A stretch of DNA of 64,000 bases, taken from contig NZ_CP119676.1 of assembly GCF_029318635.1 (NCBI RefSeq), positions 1,487,001-1,551,000 on the forward strand. Direction: 5' to 3'. The DNA comes from Varunaivibrio sulfuroxidans (GTDB lineage Bacteria; Pseudomonadota; Alphaproteobacteria; Rhodospirillales; Magnetovibrionaceae). The notes under the pieces were generated by a model. The model searched no databases, was not told the origin of the DNA, and worked only from the letters and a program-made list of their open reading frames with translations. Below, piece after piece: positions 1 through 9,120 of the stretch. Numbering within the stretch: the stretch's first letter is position 1; the number at the start of each line of letters is the position of its first letter. Made by a program: the position numbers and the translations under genes.

Positions 1-2
1 TC

Positions 3-608
3 GCCACCGCTTTGGCCGCGCGCAATCCCGGCACGTGCGCGAGCCTGTCGCTAATCGCGACACCATGGGATTTTCACGCCTACGACGCGGCGGCGATCGC
101 CATGGTCAAAGCCGCCCGCCCCATTATCGAAATTCTCACCGAGAACGGCGCTCCCCTTGGGGTAGATAGCATTCAAACCTTGTTTTCGTTACTCGATCCG
201 TTTTTGACGGTGGCGAAATTTCGCCGTTTCAACGCCATGCCCAAGGCCAGCGCACAGCGCGACACCTTTATTCAATTGGAAGATTGGCTGGGCGACGGCG
301 TCCCCTTGAGCGCCCCGCTGGCGCGCCAGGCCCTATTCGATTGGTTCGGCGCCAACACCCCGGGCAAGGGGACATGGACCATCGGCGGGCGGGCGGTGCG
401 CCCCGAACGCCTGACCCTGCCGGTCTTCGGCGCCATTTCGGGCAAGGACCACATTGTCCCCGCGCCCAGCGCCGGCGCGTTGATCGCCAAAATTCGGGGC
501 GCTCACCGCCTCGACGTCGATGCCGGGCATATCGGCATGGTCGTCGGCGGGCGCGCCCGAAAGGTTTTTTACGAACCGTGGGCGCGCTGGTTGGGCGCGC
601 TGGGTTAG
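3..608 (+). CDS. phaC: PhaC-like poly(3-hydroxyalkanoate) synthase, C-terminal part
   Basis: The gene enters from the left edge; the reading frame is open from base 3, so the true start lies outside the window. About 200 C-terminal residues are visible. They contain the late part of an alpha/beta-hydrolase fold: a conserved ATPWDF stretch near the beginning, the acid residue in SGKDHIVP and the catalytic histidine in GHIGMVVGG. This pattern fits PHA synthases (PhaC), which polymerise (R)-3-hydroxyacyl-CoA into storage granules; the nucleophile cysteine should lie upstream. The assignment is strengthened by phaA and phaB directly downstream on the same strand. A related alpha/beta hydrolase of the PhaC superfamily with another acyl substrate cannot be excluded. 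Confidence 0.75.
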   Translation, partial: ATALAARNPGTCASLSLIATPWDFHAYDAAAIAMVKAARPIIEILTENGAPLGVDSIQTLFSLLDPFLTVAKFRRFNAMPKASAQRDTFIQLEDWLGDGVPLSAPLARQALFDWFGANTPGKGTWTIGGRAVRPERLTLPVFGAISGKDHIVPAPSAGALIAKIRGAHRLDVDAGHIGMVVGGRARKVFYEPWARWLGALG

Positions 609-787
609 GTTCGGAGCGGCGTTTACCCATCCAACATTTTTCTTGTCTGCGCTGGCTCCGCTCCGTTACTCTTTTACGAAACGGCGCGCGCCTTGGTTGA
701 ACGGAGAAAGACCCCTTGGCGTTTCAACCTTCCACACGCCCCGGGTTTCCGGGCGCGCCCCGGAAACCCTCTTTAAGGAGCCCTTCC

Positions 788-1963
788 ATGACCGACATCG
801 TTATCGCCGCCGCCGCCCGCACACCCGTCGGCGCTTTTAACGGCGCCCTGGCCTCCGTCGCCGCGCACGAGCTCGGGCGGGTGGCGATCGTCGCGGCGCT
901 GAAACGCGCGGCGGTCGATCCGGGCGATGTTTCGGAGGTCGTGATGGGACAAATCCTCACCGCCGGCGCGGGGCAAAATCCGGCCCGCCAAGCCGCCGTC
1001 GCGGCGGGTATTCCCACGGCGCGCACCGCCTACACGATCAATCAGGTCTGCGGCTCGGGTCTACGCACGGTGGCGCTTGGCTACCAGGCGATCGCCATGG
1101 GCGATAGCGACATCGTCGTCGCCGGGGGCCAGGAAAACATGAGCCTGTCGCCCCACTGCATGCACCTGCGCGCCGGAACCAAGATGGGCGACGCGCAAAT
1201 GGTCGATACCATGATCAAGGACGGCCTGTGGGACGCCTTCAACGGCTACCATATGGGAACCACGGCGGAAAACGTCGCCCGCAAATTTTCCATCGACCGC
1301 GCCGAACAGGATGCCTTCGCCGTGGCCTCGCAGAACAAGGCCGAGGCCGCCCAGGCGGCGGGTCGCTTCCATGATGAAATCGTTCCCGTCACGATCAAGA
1401 CCCGCAAGGGCGACATCGTCGTCGATACCGACGAATATCCCCGCCACGGCACGACGCTGGAAAGCATGGCGAAGTTACGCCCGGCCTTCGAAAAAGACGG
1501 CACGGTGACGGCGGGCAACGCCTCGGGAATCAATGACGGCGCCGCCGCCGTGGTCCTGATGCGCGCCGCCGAGGCGAAGCGCCGCGGACTTACGCCTTTG
1601 GCGCGCATCGCATCGTGGGCGACCGCCGGGGTCGATCCCGAGATCATGGGCACCGGCCCGATCCCGTCATCGCGCGCCGCCCTCAAGAAGGCCGGATGGT
1701 CGGTCGGCGACCTCGACCTAGTCGAGGCCAATGAGGCCTTCGCCGCTCAGGCCTGCGCCGTCAACAAGGAACTGCGCTGGGACACCGACAAGGTCAACGT
1801 CAACGGCGGGGCGATCGCTATCGGCCATCCAATCGGCGCTTCGGGAGCGAGGATTTTGGTGACGCTGCTGCACGAAATGCAAAAACGCAGCGCCCACAAG
1901 GGCCTGGCCACTTTATGCATCGGCGGCGGCATGGGCATCGCGATGTGCCTGGAACGGCCATAA
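788..1963 (+). CDS. phaA: acetyl-CoA acetyltransferase (beta-ketothiolase)
   Basis: Condenses two acetyl-CoA to acetoacetyl-CoA, the first step of polyhydroxybutyrate synthesis. The 391-residue length is that of the thiolase family. The acyl-accepting cysteine is Cys88 in NQVCGSG; the [10 protein letters not shown] histidine motif and the C-terminal [10 protein letters not shown] active-site cysteine are present. The ATG at 788 is chosen over in-frame upstream starts because an AAGGAG ribosome site ends at 780 and the protein then begins [13 protein letters not shown], as thiolases do. It lies between a PhaC-like gene and phaB, so a PHB operon role is likely, although thiolases of this class also serve other acyl-CoA pathways. 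Confidence 0.95.
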   Translation: MTDIVIAAAARTPVGAFNGALASVAAHELGRVAIVAALKRAAVDPGDVSEVVMGQILTAGAGQNPARQAAVAAGIPTARTAYTINQVCGSGLRTVALGYQAIAMGDSDIVVAGGQENMSLSPHCMHLRAGTKMGDAQMVDTMIKDGLWDAFNGYHMGTTAENVARKFSIDRAEQDAFAVASQNKAEAAQAAGRFHDEIVPVTIKTRKGDIVVDTDEYPRHGTTLESMAKLRPAFEKDGTVTAGNASGINDGAAAVVLMRAAEAKRRGLTPLARIASWATAGVDPEIMGTGPIPSSRAALKKAGWSVGDLDLVEANEAFAAQACAVNKELRWDTDKVNVNGGAIAIGHPIGASGARILVTLLHEMQKRSAHKGLATLCIGGGMGIAMCLERP

Positions 1964-2064
1964 ACGATACACAATAATGCCGTTAAAATGGCGCAATGAG
2001 ACGCCACAAAAATACAAGCCACGACAGGGTGGCACCATCATCATCAAAGAGAGGGGGGCGCGCC

Positions 2065-2790
2065 ATGAGCAAAGTTGCAGTCGTTACGGGAGGGACGCGC
2101 GGAATCGGGCGCGCGGTCAGCATCGCGTTGCAAGACGCGGGCTATCGCGTCGCCGCCACCTATTGCGGCAACGAGGAAGCGGCGCTGGCGTTCAACAACG
2201 AAACCGCGATCGCGGTCTATAAGTTCGACGTCGGCGATTTCGCACACTGCCAAAAAGGCGTCGCCGACATCGAACAAGACCTGGGCGCGATCGACGTTCT
2301 GGTCAACAACGCCGGCATTACGCGCGACGCCATGTTGCATAAAATGCCCACCGAACATTGGCGCTGCGTAATGAACACCAACATGGATTCCCTGTTCAAC
2401 ATGTGCCGCAACGTGATCGACGGGATGCGCGAGCGCAAGTACGGGCGGATCATCAACATCAGTTCGATCAACGGTCAGAAAGGTCAGGCCGGGCAAACCA
2501 ACTATTCCGCGGCCAAGGCCGGGGTGATCGGCTTCACCAAGGCGCTGGCCCAGGAAACCGCAGCCAAGGGCATCACCGTCAACGCCATCGCGCCGGGTTA
2601 TGTCGCAACCGAAATGGTCAAGGCCGTCCCCCAGGAAGTGCTCGACGCCAAAATCATCCCCACCATACCCGTCGGACGCCTCGGCGAACCGGAAGAAATC
2701 GCCCACGGTGTGGTCTTCCTGGCCTCGGAGAAGTCCGCTTTCATCACCGGGACCACCCTGACCATAAACGGCGGGCAATACATCGCCTAA
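2065..2790 (+). CDS. phaB: acetoacetyl-CoA reductase (NADPH)
   Basis: Short-chain dehydrogenase of 241 residues that reduces acetoacetyl-CoA to (R)-3-hydroxybutyryl-CoA for PHB synthesis. The nucleotide motif TGGTRGIG is at residues 8-15, the NNAG motif at 81-84, and the catalytic residues are Ser134, Tyr147 and Lys151 (YSAAK). The ATG at 2065 follows a purine-rich GAGAGGGG site and gives the usual N-terminus; upstream in-frame starts would add unrelated residues. It closes the phaC-phaA-phaB row. FabG-type 3-oxoacyl-ACP reductases are close relatives, but the neighbourhood favours PhaB. Confidence 0.93.
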   Translation: MSKVAVVTGGTRGIGRAVSIALQDAGYRVAATYCGNEEAALAFNNETAIAVYKFDVGDFAHCQKGVADIEQDLGAIDVLVNNAGITRDAMLHKMPTEHWRCVMNTNMDSLFNMCRNVIDGMRERKYGRIINISSINGQKGQAGQTNYSAAKAGVIGFTKALAQETAAKGITVNAIAPGYVATEMVKAVPQEVLDAKIIPTIPVGRLGEPEEIAHGVVFLASEKSAFITGTTLTINGGQYIA

Positions 2791-2897
2791 AATTGAAACG
2801 TTAACATTTAACATGATGTCAACCCAGGACGTCTCCGCGATAAGACGCGCATGCGTCGCCCCACGCCGTAACCACGCGCCATGCGTAACCATGCACC

Positions 2898-3830
2898 ATG
2901 AATGAACCCTCCTCACCCGTACCCGGCGGCGAAGTTTCAAACGCACTCGGCGCAACCGCCGCCCGGCGCGCGACGGGCGTCGGCGCGTTGGCGATCGTCA
3001 TTTGGGCGAGCCTGGCCCCGCTGACCGCACTTTCCGGGGCGGTGCCTCCTTTTCAAATGGTGGCGCTGTCTTTCTTTCTTGCCGGGACCATCGCCCTGAT
3101 GGTCGCGCGCGCCAAGGGTGAACGCATAAGCGCGCACATGCGTCACCCGCCGGGCGCTTGGGTCCTGGGCGTGGGGGGGTTGTTCGGCTACCACTTCTTG
3201 GTGTTTCTCGCCTTGAAAACCGCCCCCGCCCTTGAAGCCAACTTGATCAACTATCTCTGGCCCCTACTGATTGTCCTTTTTTCCGCCCTACTCCCCGGCG
3301 AGCGCCTGCGCTGGTGGCATGTCGCCGGCGCGCTGTGCGGCCTCGGCGGCACGGTCTTGATCGTCGGCGCAAAAACCGGCGCAGCGCTCGACAACCGCGC
3401 CTGGTTCGGATATGGCGCGGCGCTGGCCGCCGCCGTCACCTGGGCCGGCTATTCGGTTCTCAATCGGCGTTTCGCGCATGTACCGACCAGCGCCGTCGGT
3501 CCTTTTCTGATCGTGGCGGGGGCGCTGGCGACGATTTGTCACATCTTCTGGGAACCCACCATCTGGCCGCAGGACGCGCTCCAGTGGGGGGCCATCATCG
3601 GCCTCGGCCTCGGCCCCGCGGGGGGGGCTTTTTTCGTTTGGGATTACGGCGTCAAGCACGGCGATATCCGCGTTCTTGGGGCGCTGGCTTATGGGGCGCC
3701 GCTGATGTCCACCGCCCTGCTGATCGTCCTGGGCAAAGGGGATCTCAGCACGCGTATCTCCGTCGCCGGGGTCATGATCGTCGGCGGCGCGGCGCTGGCC
3801 TCGCGGGAAATGTTCTTCCGCCGCACGTAG
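2898..3830 (+). CDS. EamA/DMT-family exporter, YddG-like
   Basis: A 310-residue inner-membrane protein with about ten hydrophobic segments arranged as two EamA repeats, the drug/metabolite transporter pattern. The spacing of the first helices and the EANLINYLWPLLIVL stretch resemble the YddG group, which exports aromatic amino acids. Substrate is not provable from sequence. It stands alone on the plus strand, convergent with the glutathione transferase gene downstream. The first about 25 residues are hydrophilic and may be cytoplasmic. Confidence 0.8.
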   Translation: MNEPSSPVPGGEVSNALGATAARRATGVGALAIVIWASLAPLTALSGAVPPFQMVALSFFLAGTIALMVARAKGERISAHMRHPPGAWVLGVGGLFGYHFLVFLALKTAPALEANLINYLWPLLIVLFSALLPGERLRWWHVAGALCGLGGTVLIVGAKTGAALDNRAWFGYGAALAAAVTWAGYSVLNRRFAHVPTSAVGPFLIVAGALATICHIFWEPTIWPQDALQWGAIIGLGLGPAGGAFFVWDYGVKHGDIRVLGALAYGAPLMSTALLIVLGKGDLSTRISVAGVMIVGGAALASREMFFRRT

Positions 3831-3878
3831 CGTGCCTGCGTTACGGCGCAAATGCCGCAGGCGCGAGCCGGGCGCCGC

Positions 3879-4487
3879 CTAAACCGGATCGCGCGGTTCG
3901 GTGGCGCGCATCGCCCCGCGCGCGGCGAAGATTTCGTACCAATCGGCCAGCGCCGGACGGCTCTGACGCCAGTCATCGTCACCAAGACGAAAATCGATAT
4001 AGCCCAGCATGGCGCCAATCGTGATCGTTCCGATCGTCGCCTGCTGGCCGAGCCTCTCGGCTTCGCCTTCCAACCAGTCGAGGCCACGGTCAATCAATGC
4101 TTTTTGCCGTTCGATCCAACCGTTCGAACGTTCACCGAGGGGGCGCTTGGATTCGAGCAGTCGGAGCACCGCCGCATCCAATATCCCATCGCCCAGGGCC
4201 TGTAATTTCAGAGCGTGCCAGCGCGCCCGGCCCTCGGGGGGGAACAGCTTGATCCCTTCATGCAGACTGTCGAGATATTCGCAGATTACCGGAGAATCGT
4301 ACAATCTTTCGTCCCCCTCGGTCAGCAACGCGGGAACTTTGCCCAGGGGATTATCGTTACCGATATCACTCGCCGGGTCCCAAACGGCGGTCGGCAAAAT
4401 GTCAATATCGTCGGCCAAACCAATTTCGTGGGCGCACACCATGACTTTGCGAACGTAGGGCGAGGTGGGAGAATAGCGCAGTTTCAT
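3879..4487 (-). CDS. glutathione S-transferase family protein
   Basis: 202 residues with an N-terminal thioredoxin-like domain beginning MKLRYSPTSPYVRKV, the motif NPLGKVPAL with the cis-proline, and DSPVICEYLD, the glutathione gamma-glutamyl contact of GSTs. An all-alpha C-terminal domain follows. Serine near position 9 is a possible activating residue. The ATG at 4487 is preferred over one eight codons upstream because it gives the normal beta-strand N-terminus. It is next to gloB on the same strand, so both may act in glutathione-linked detoxification; substrate unknown. Confidence 0.88.
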   Translation of the reverse strand: MKLRYSPTSPYVRKVMVCAHEIGLADDIDILPTAVWDPASDIGNDNPLGKVPALLTEGDERLYDSPVICEYLDSLHEGIKLFPPEGRARWHALKLQALGDGILDAAVLRLLESKRPLGERSNGWIERQKALIDRGLDWLEGEAERLGQQATIGTITIGAMLGYIDFRLGDDDWRQSRPALADWYEIFAARGAMRATEPRDPV

Positions 4488-4512
4488 AAGGGGCCTTTCA
4501 TCAATGCACAAC

Positions 4513-4544
4513 GTGTCTAAAACCTAATGTGTCTAAAACCTAAA
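4513..4544. repeat. two-copy 16-bp tandem repeat
   Basis: A 16-base unit starting GTGTCTAAAACC occurs twice head to tail (4513-4528 and 4529-4544), with the last base differing. The second copy overlaps the 3' end of gloB. It looks like a local slippage duplication, one of several in this window. Confidence 0.85.
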
Positions 4545-5307
4545 AACTGTCCTTGCGGCGGCGAATTTCGGCGAAGACATCGGCGGGATCGCACCCGACC
4601 ATGCCCACCGCCCGCTGCAGATCCGCCGCGTCGGCGCGCAAAAATGGATTGCACCGCCGTTCCGCGCCCATCGGCGCGGGCACCGTCGGCATGCCCTTCT
4701 CGCGCAGGGCCAGGACATCGGCGGCGCGCGCCTTCAAGGCGGCGTTCGCGGGATCGACGCTCAGAGCGAAATCGGCGTTGGCGTTGGTATATTCATGGGC
4801 GCAAAATACCCGAGCGTCATCGCCCAGTGCGCGCAGCGCGCACAACGATCGCCACATCTGGCGGGCGTCGCCTTCGAACAGGCGACCACAACCCAGCGAA
4901 AACAGCGTATCGCCACAAAACAGCGCCTTATCCTCGGCGAACCAGTAGGCGACATGCCCCAAGGTGTGGCCGGGCACGGCCAGGACATCGGCCACGCTGT
5001 CGCCGATGGCGAGCCGATCGCCGTCGGCGACAGCGACATCAACGGCGTCGATGCGCCCCAAATCAGCCTTCGCCGCCACCACCGAACAGCCCGTTCGCGC
5101 CTTCAGCGCGCCGACCCCGCCGGTATGATCGTGGTGATGATGGGTAATCAAAATATGCGTCAAGGTCCAACCCAAACGATCCAGCGCCTCACCGACCGGA
5201 CCCGCCTCGCCGGGATCGACGACCGCCACCTGACCGGTCTCGCCGTCACGCAGTAAATACACGTAATTATCGCGCATGATCGGAATTTGATGAATCTCAA
5301 GGGGCAT
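4540..5307 (-). CDS. gloB: hydroxyacylglutathione hydrolase (glyoxalase II)
   Basis: Hydrolyses S-lactoylglutathione to lactate and glutathione in methylglyoxal detoxification. The 255-residue protein has the metallo-beta-lactamase signature THHHHDH at residues 55-61, a later HTLGHVAY histidine, the GDTLFSLGCGRLFEG metal-bridging aspartate motif and FCAHEYT, all as in GloB. The start at 5307 (MPLEIHQIP) matches the family; longer in-frame starts would add a non-conserved leader. The neighbouring GST fits a glutathione theme. The divergent methyltransferase gene starts 130 bases away. Confidence 0.95.
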   Translation of the reverse strand: MPLEIHQIPIMRDNYVYLLRDGETGQVAVVDPGEAGPVGEALDRLGWTLTHILITHHHHDHTGGVGALKARTGCSVVAAKADLGRIDAVDVAVADGDRLAIGDSVADVLAVPGHTLGHVAYWFAEDKALFCGDTLFSLGCGRLFEGDARQMWRSLCALRALGDDARVFCAHEYTNANADFALSVDPANAALKARAADVLALREKGMPTVPAPMGAERRCNPFLRADAADLQRAVGMVGCDPADVFAEIRRRKDSF

Positions 5308-5436
5308 GGCGCATCTCGACAAGAGCGGAAAACAAACCGACAAACGCAATAGTACACGTCGGGAACAAACCGTCCAGATTCTTTACCCACGCCAATCCGT
5401 TCTTGAGGGAAGGACGCTTCCTGATACACTCGAAAC

Positions 5437-6177
5437 ATGTGGATTGATGTCGTTGATCTGAGGGATTTTTACGCCTCACCCCTGGGCCGTGTCGCACGGC
5501 GGGTGATCGGGGCGCATCTGCGCGCCCTATGGCCCGACGTCACCGGCCAGGCGATTTTGGGCTTGGGTTACGCGACGCCGTACCTGAGCTATTTCCGTGG
5601 CGAGGCCGGGCGCGTCATCGCCGCCATGCCGGCGCGTCAAGGCGTCGTGCGCTGGCCCTCGGACGGTCCGGGTTTGACCGTTCTGTGCGACGAGGCCGAT
5701 TTGCCGCTGCCCGATCTTTGCGTCGATCGGGTGATTTTGATTCACGCCCTTGAATTTTCCGAGCAGATCCGGCCCTTGCTGCGCGAGGCGTGGCGCGTCC
5801 TCGGCGAAGGCGGACGATTACTGGTGGTGACGCCGAACCGGCGTGGCATCTGGGCGCGCCTGGAGCGCACGCCGTTCGGACACGGCCAGCCTTATTCGGC
5901 GCGGCAGCTCTCTCAAGTCCTGCGCGAGAACATGTTCACGCCGATCCGCACCCGATCGGGGCTGTTCGTTCCCCCCAGTCGCTCGCGCATGGTGTTGTCC
6001 TCGGCGCGGGTTTTCGAAGGGGTCGGACAGCGTTTCTTCAATGTTTTTTCCGGCGTCCTGGCGATGGAGGCGAGCAAGGAGATTTACGCCGGGCAACTCG
6101 AAACCGAAACCCGTCGGCGACACGCCCTGGTGACGGTGCCCGGCGGCAACCCAAGATCGATCCCCCACGCCCGTTAG
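5437..6177 (+). CDS. class I SAM-dependent methyltransferase
   Basis: 246 residues. The N-terminal half has a methyltransferase-11 pattern: ILGLGYATPYL as a degenerate SAM motif I, DEADLPLPDLCVDRVILIHALEF as motifs III/IV, and REAWRVLGEGGRLLVVTPNRRGIWAR as motif V. Motif I is weak (GLGYATPY rather than DLGCGTG), so cofactor binding may be altered or lost. It is transcribed divergently from gloB. Substrate unknown. Confidence 0.75.
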   Translation: MWIDVVDLRDFYASPLGRVARRVIGAHLRALWPDVTGQAILGLGYATPYLSYFRGEAGRVIAAMPARQGVVRWPSDGPGLTVLCDEADLPLPDLCVDRVILIHALEFSEQIRPLLREAWRVLGEGGRLLVVTPNRRGIWARLERTPFGHGQPYSARQLSQVLRENMFTPIRTRSGLFVPPSRSRMVLSSARVFEGVGQRFFNVFSGVLAMEASKEIYAGQLETETRRRHALVTVPGGNPRSIPHAR

Positions 6178-6213
6178 CCCCGTAGGTGGTAAGAAACAAC
6201 GCGGCGCCGAGGG

Positions 6214-6834
6214 TTATTTTTTGAGCAGAAACACCGCCTGCTCCCCGAGGAGATTGGCGAGAAAAAACGAGCGCCCGATCCCCCTTTGCGCCCCGCTACC
6301 GTCCAGGGCGATGCTCTGCTCGATGGTGTATCCCATTTCGGCGCACAGGACGATAAAGTCGCGAATCGTACAAAAGTGGATATTCGGCGTTTCGTACCAT
6401 TGATGGGGCATGCTTTGGCTGACCGGCATGCGCCCACGAAACCCCAATTGTAGACGCACCCGCCAATGGGCGAAATTGGGAAACGAGACGATCGCACTGC
6501 GCCCGATCCGCATCATATGCCCAAGCACGGCCTTCGGTTCGCGCATCGCCTGCAGAGTCTGGCTGAGGACGACGTAATCGAAGGCGTCGTCGGGATAATC
6601 CTTTAAATCGGTGTCGGCGTCGCCCTGGACCACCGACAGGCCGTGGGAGACGCTTTCCTTGACCCCTTCCGTGGACAGTTCAATGCCGCGCCCATCGACC
6701 CGTTTGAAGCGCCGCAAGTAATCCAAAAGCGCGCCGTGCTCACAGCCGACGTCGAGCACCCGACTGCCCGTTTCGATCATGTCGGCGATGATTTGCAGAT
6801 CGACGCGAATCGACTTACGACTTTCCGAGTTCAT
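6214..6834 (-). CDS. metW: methionine biosynthesis protein MetW
   Basis: 206-residue SAM-methyltransferase-fold protein with [15 protein letters not shown] (motif I) and [11 protein letters not shown]. MetW accompanies MetX in many proteobacteria and is thought to be needed for full homoserine acyltransferase activity. Its ATG overlaps the metX stop by four bases (ATGA), so the two are translationally coupled in one minus-strand operon. Confidence 0.93.
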   Translation of the reverse strand: MNSESRKSIRVDLQIIADMIETGSRVLDVGCEHGALLDYLRRFKRVDGRGIELSTEGVKESVSHGLSVVQGDADTDLKDYPDDAFDYVVLSQTLQAMREPKAVLGHMMRIGRSAIVSFPNFAHWRVRLQLGFRGRMPVSQSMPHQWYETPNIHFCTIRDFIVLCAEMGYTIEQSIALDGSGAQRGIGRSFFLANLLGEQAVFLLKK

Positions 6835-8015
6835 GCGCCGTTCCCTAAATTCCGATTAAGACCGTGATATTCCGCGCACCCTCGCAAGAACCCGGCGACC
6901 ACGCGGTGAAAATCCGGCTCGTCGAGCATGAAGGCGTCATGGCCTTTGTCCGAGCTGATTTCGACGAAGCTGACGTTGGCCCCGGCGGCGTTCAGGGCGT
7001 GCACGATAGCCCGGCTTTCCCGTGTCGGATACAGCCAATCGCTGCTGAACGACACCACGCAGAAACGCACCGAAGTGCCCTTGAAGGCGTTGGCGAGCAC
7101 GCCGCCATAGCGCTTCGACAGATCGAAATAATCCATCGCCCGGGTAATATACAGGTACGAATTGGCGTCGAACCGATCGACGAAGGTAATGCCCTGGTGG
7201 CGAAGATAACTTTCGACCTGAAAATCGGCGTCAAACCCCCAGGACACCTCGTCGCGGTCCTGCAATTCGCGGCCGAACTTGCGCGTCAGCGCCTGTTCCG
7301 ACAGATACGTGATGTGCGCCGCCATGCGCGCCACCGCCAATCCTCGATAGGGCCGGGCGTCGTGACTTTGGTAATCCCCGCCGTGCCAATCGGGGTCGGC
7401 CATGATCGCCTGGCGACCGACTTCGTGAAAGGCGATGTTTTGCGCCGAATGGCGCGGCGCCGTGGCGATCGGCAGGGCGGCGCACATCCGTTCGGGGAAC
7501 AGCGCCGCCCATTCGAGCACCTGCATCCCGCCCATCGACCCGCCGATCACCGCGAACAGCTTGTCGATGCCCAAATGATCGACCAACATCGCCTGCGCGC
7601 GCACCATGTCGGCGATCGTGATCACCGGAAAATCCAGGCCCCAGGGCTTGCCCGTCACAGGATTGACGTCCTGCGGCCCGGTGGTCCCGATGCACCCACC
7701 TAGAATATTCGAGCAAATGACGAAATAGCGGTCGGTGTCGATCGGCAACCCCGGCCCCACCATCAGCCGCCACCATCCCGGTTTCGAGGTCAAGGGATGG
7801 GGCTCGGCGACGAATTGGTCACTGGTCAGGGCATGACAGACGACGATGGCGTTGGATTTATCGGCGTTCAGCGTCCCATAGGTTTGATAGGCCACGGTAA
7901 AATCAACAAGATCAACCCCGCAATCCAACCGAAGCGGGGCCTCTCGCCCAAAGTGAACATGGTGGCCCGGCAGATCCTGCGACTTCCCGGCGGCATTCGT
8001 ATCGTGGGTCGGCAT
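6831..8015 (-). CDS. metX: homoserine O-acyltransferase MetX
   Basis: Activates homoserine with an acyl-CoA at the entry to methionine synthesis. 394 residues, alpha/beta-hydrolase fold; nucleophile Ser160 in [12 protein letters not shown], acid in SDWLYP, and histidine in DKGHDAF near the end. The chain length and [10 protein letters not shown] motif match MetX. Whether it uses acetyl-CoA or succinyl-CoA cannot be decided by eye. It is the first gene of the metX-metW pair. A GGAG site precedes the ATG. Confidence 0.93.
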   Translation of the reverse strand: MPTHDTNAAGKSQDLPGHHVHFGREAPLRLDCGVDLVDFTVAYQTYGTLNADKSNAIVVCHALTSDQFVAEPHPLTSKPGWWRLMVGPGLPIDTDRYFVICSNILGGCIGTTGPQDVNPVTGKPWGLDFPVITIADMVRAQAMLVDHLGIDKLFAVIGGSMGGMQVLEWAALFPERMCAALPIATAPRHSAQNIAFHEVGRQAIMADPDWHGGDYQSHDARPYRGLAVARMAAHITYLSEQALTRKFGRELQDRDEVSWGFDADFQVESYLRHQGITFVDRFDANSYLYITRAMDYFDLSKRYGGVLANAFKGTSVRFCVVSFSSDWLYPTRESRAIVHALNAAGANVSFVEISSDKGHDAFMLDEPDFHRVVAGFLRGCAEYHGLNRNLGNGA

Positions 8016-8247
8016 ATTGTCTCCTTGACGCTGCCCGGATGGGTATCCCCGTTACGCCACGGACGCGGACGCAAGCGTTTTCCCGTACAATTCTCCGAAC
8101 CATTTCCAGGAAGATCGCTTGGCTCATTGCTATGAATCGAGGGCGCGGGTGTCAATGTTTTCTTTGATTTTACGCCCACAAGTTATTATCACTAAGGCCC
8201 CGATCGGCGAAGACATTCCGCATTTTATAGCTACAGAAAGAATAATG

Positions 8248-9120
8248 ATGAGCATCGAAAAATCCCTTGAGCCCCTGCGCCGCGAAATCGATGCGATCGA
8301 CGTGCAAATTCACGACCTTTTGATGCGCCGCACCCAAGTGGTGGAAAAAGTCCGCGCCGTTAAGCACGACGTGCGGATCAAAATTCGCCCGGCGCGCGAG
8401 GCGGAAATCATTTATCGCCTCCTTGAGCGCCACAAGGGCCCCTTCCCCAAACGCGAGCTTTTTCGCATTTGGCGCGAATTGATTGTCGCCACGCTCAGTT
8501 TTGAAGGTCCCTTTTCCGTCGCCGTGTATATGACCGGCGAGGACTGCGGCTACTGGGACATGGCGCGCGATCAATTCGGCAGTTACACCCCGATGACGCC
8601 GCACACCTCGGCGCGCCACCTTATCGAGGTGGTGCGCGCGCAAACCGCCACCGTCGGCGTTCTTCCGGCGCCGACCCGTCAGGATGCCGACCCATGGTGG
8701 TGGCGACTGGTCGCCGAGGGCGACGAGGTGCCCAAAATCATCGCCAGGCTCCCCTTCGCCGGCCCCGGCAATGCTCGCTCGGGCAACATGGAAGCCCTGG
8801 TCATCTGCCCCGTAGGGCTTGAGCCGACCGGGCGCGATCGCACGTATCTCGCTTTTGAAACCGACAGCGACATCACGTTGTCGCGCTTGCAAACGGCCCT
8901 CAAGGAAAACGGCTTTACGCTCCATTTCGGCGCCGACTGGAATGATCCCAGCCGCCCCACGCCGTGGCTGTATCTGGTCGAACTGGAAGGGTTTATTTCA
9001 GCCAAAGACCCCCGTCTATCCAACGTTCGCGACGCCTTTGGCGACGAAGTGAAACGCCTTTTGTCGCTGGGCGGATATTCCACATGCCTAAGCCCCGATG
9101 AACTGGACACCCCATCATGA
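8248..9120 (+). CDS. chorismate mutase (AroQ type) with C-terminal PheA-like region
   Basis: Residues about 5-90 are an AroQ helical chorismate mutase: SLEPLRREIDAIDVQIHDLLMRR followed by the KIRPAREAEI active-site helix. The remaining 200 residues start FSVAVYMTGEDCGYW and end in a segment resembling an ACT-like fold (RTYLAFETDSDITLSRLQTAL). By layout this resembles a PheA prephenate dehydratase that has lost its recognisable catalytic motifs; I see no TRF motif. The start is MSIEKS (8248 or 8245); longer in-frame starts add AT-rich, non-conserved sequence. It overlaps hisC by four bases and so heads an aromatic amino-acid operon. Confidence 0.82.
   Translation: MSIEKSLEPLRREIDAIDVQIHDLLMRRTQVVEKVRAVKHDVRIKIRPAREAEIIYRLLERHKGPFPKRELFRIWRELIVATLSFEGPFSVAVYMTGEDCGYWDMARDQFGSYTPMTPHTSARHLIEVVRAQTATVGVLPAPTRQDADPWWWRLVAEGDEVPKIIARLPFAGPGNARSGNMEALVICPVGLEPTGRDRTYLAFETDSDITLSRLQTALKENGFTLHFGADWNDPSRPTPWLYLVELEGFISAKDPRLSNVRDAFGDEVKRLLSLGGYSTCLSPDELDTPS

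Noticed and set aside
8016..8130. Possible SAM riboswitch before metX
   Set aside because: No SAM-II or other known consensus could be fitted by eye.
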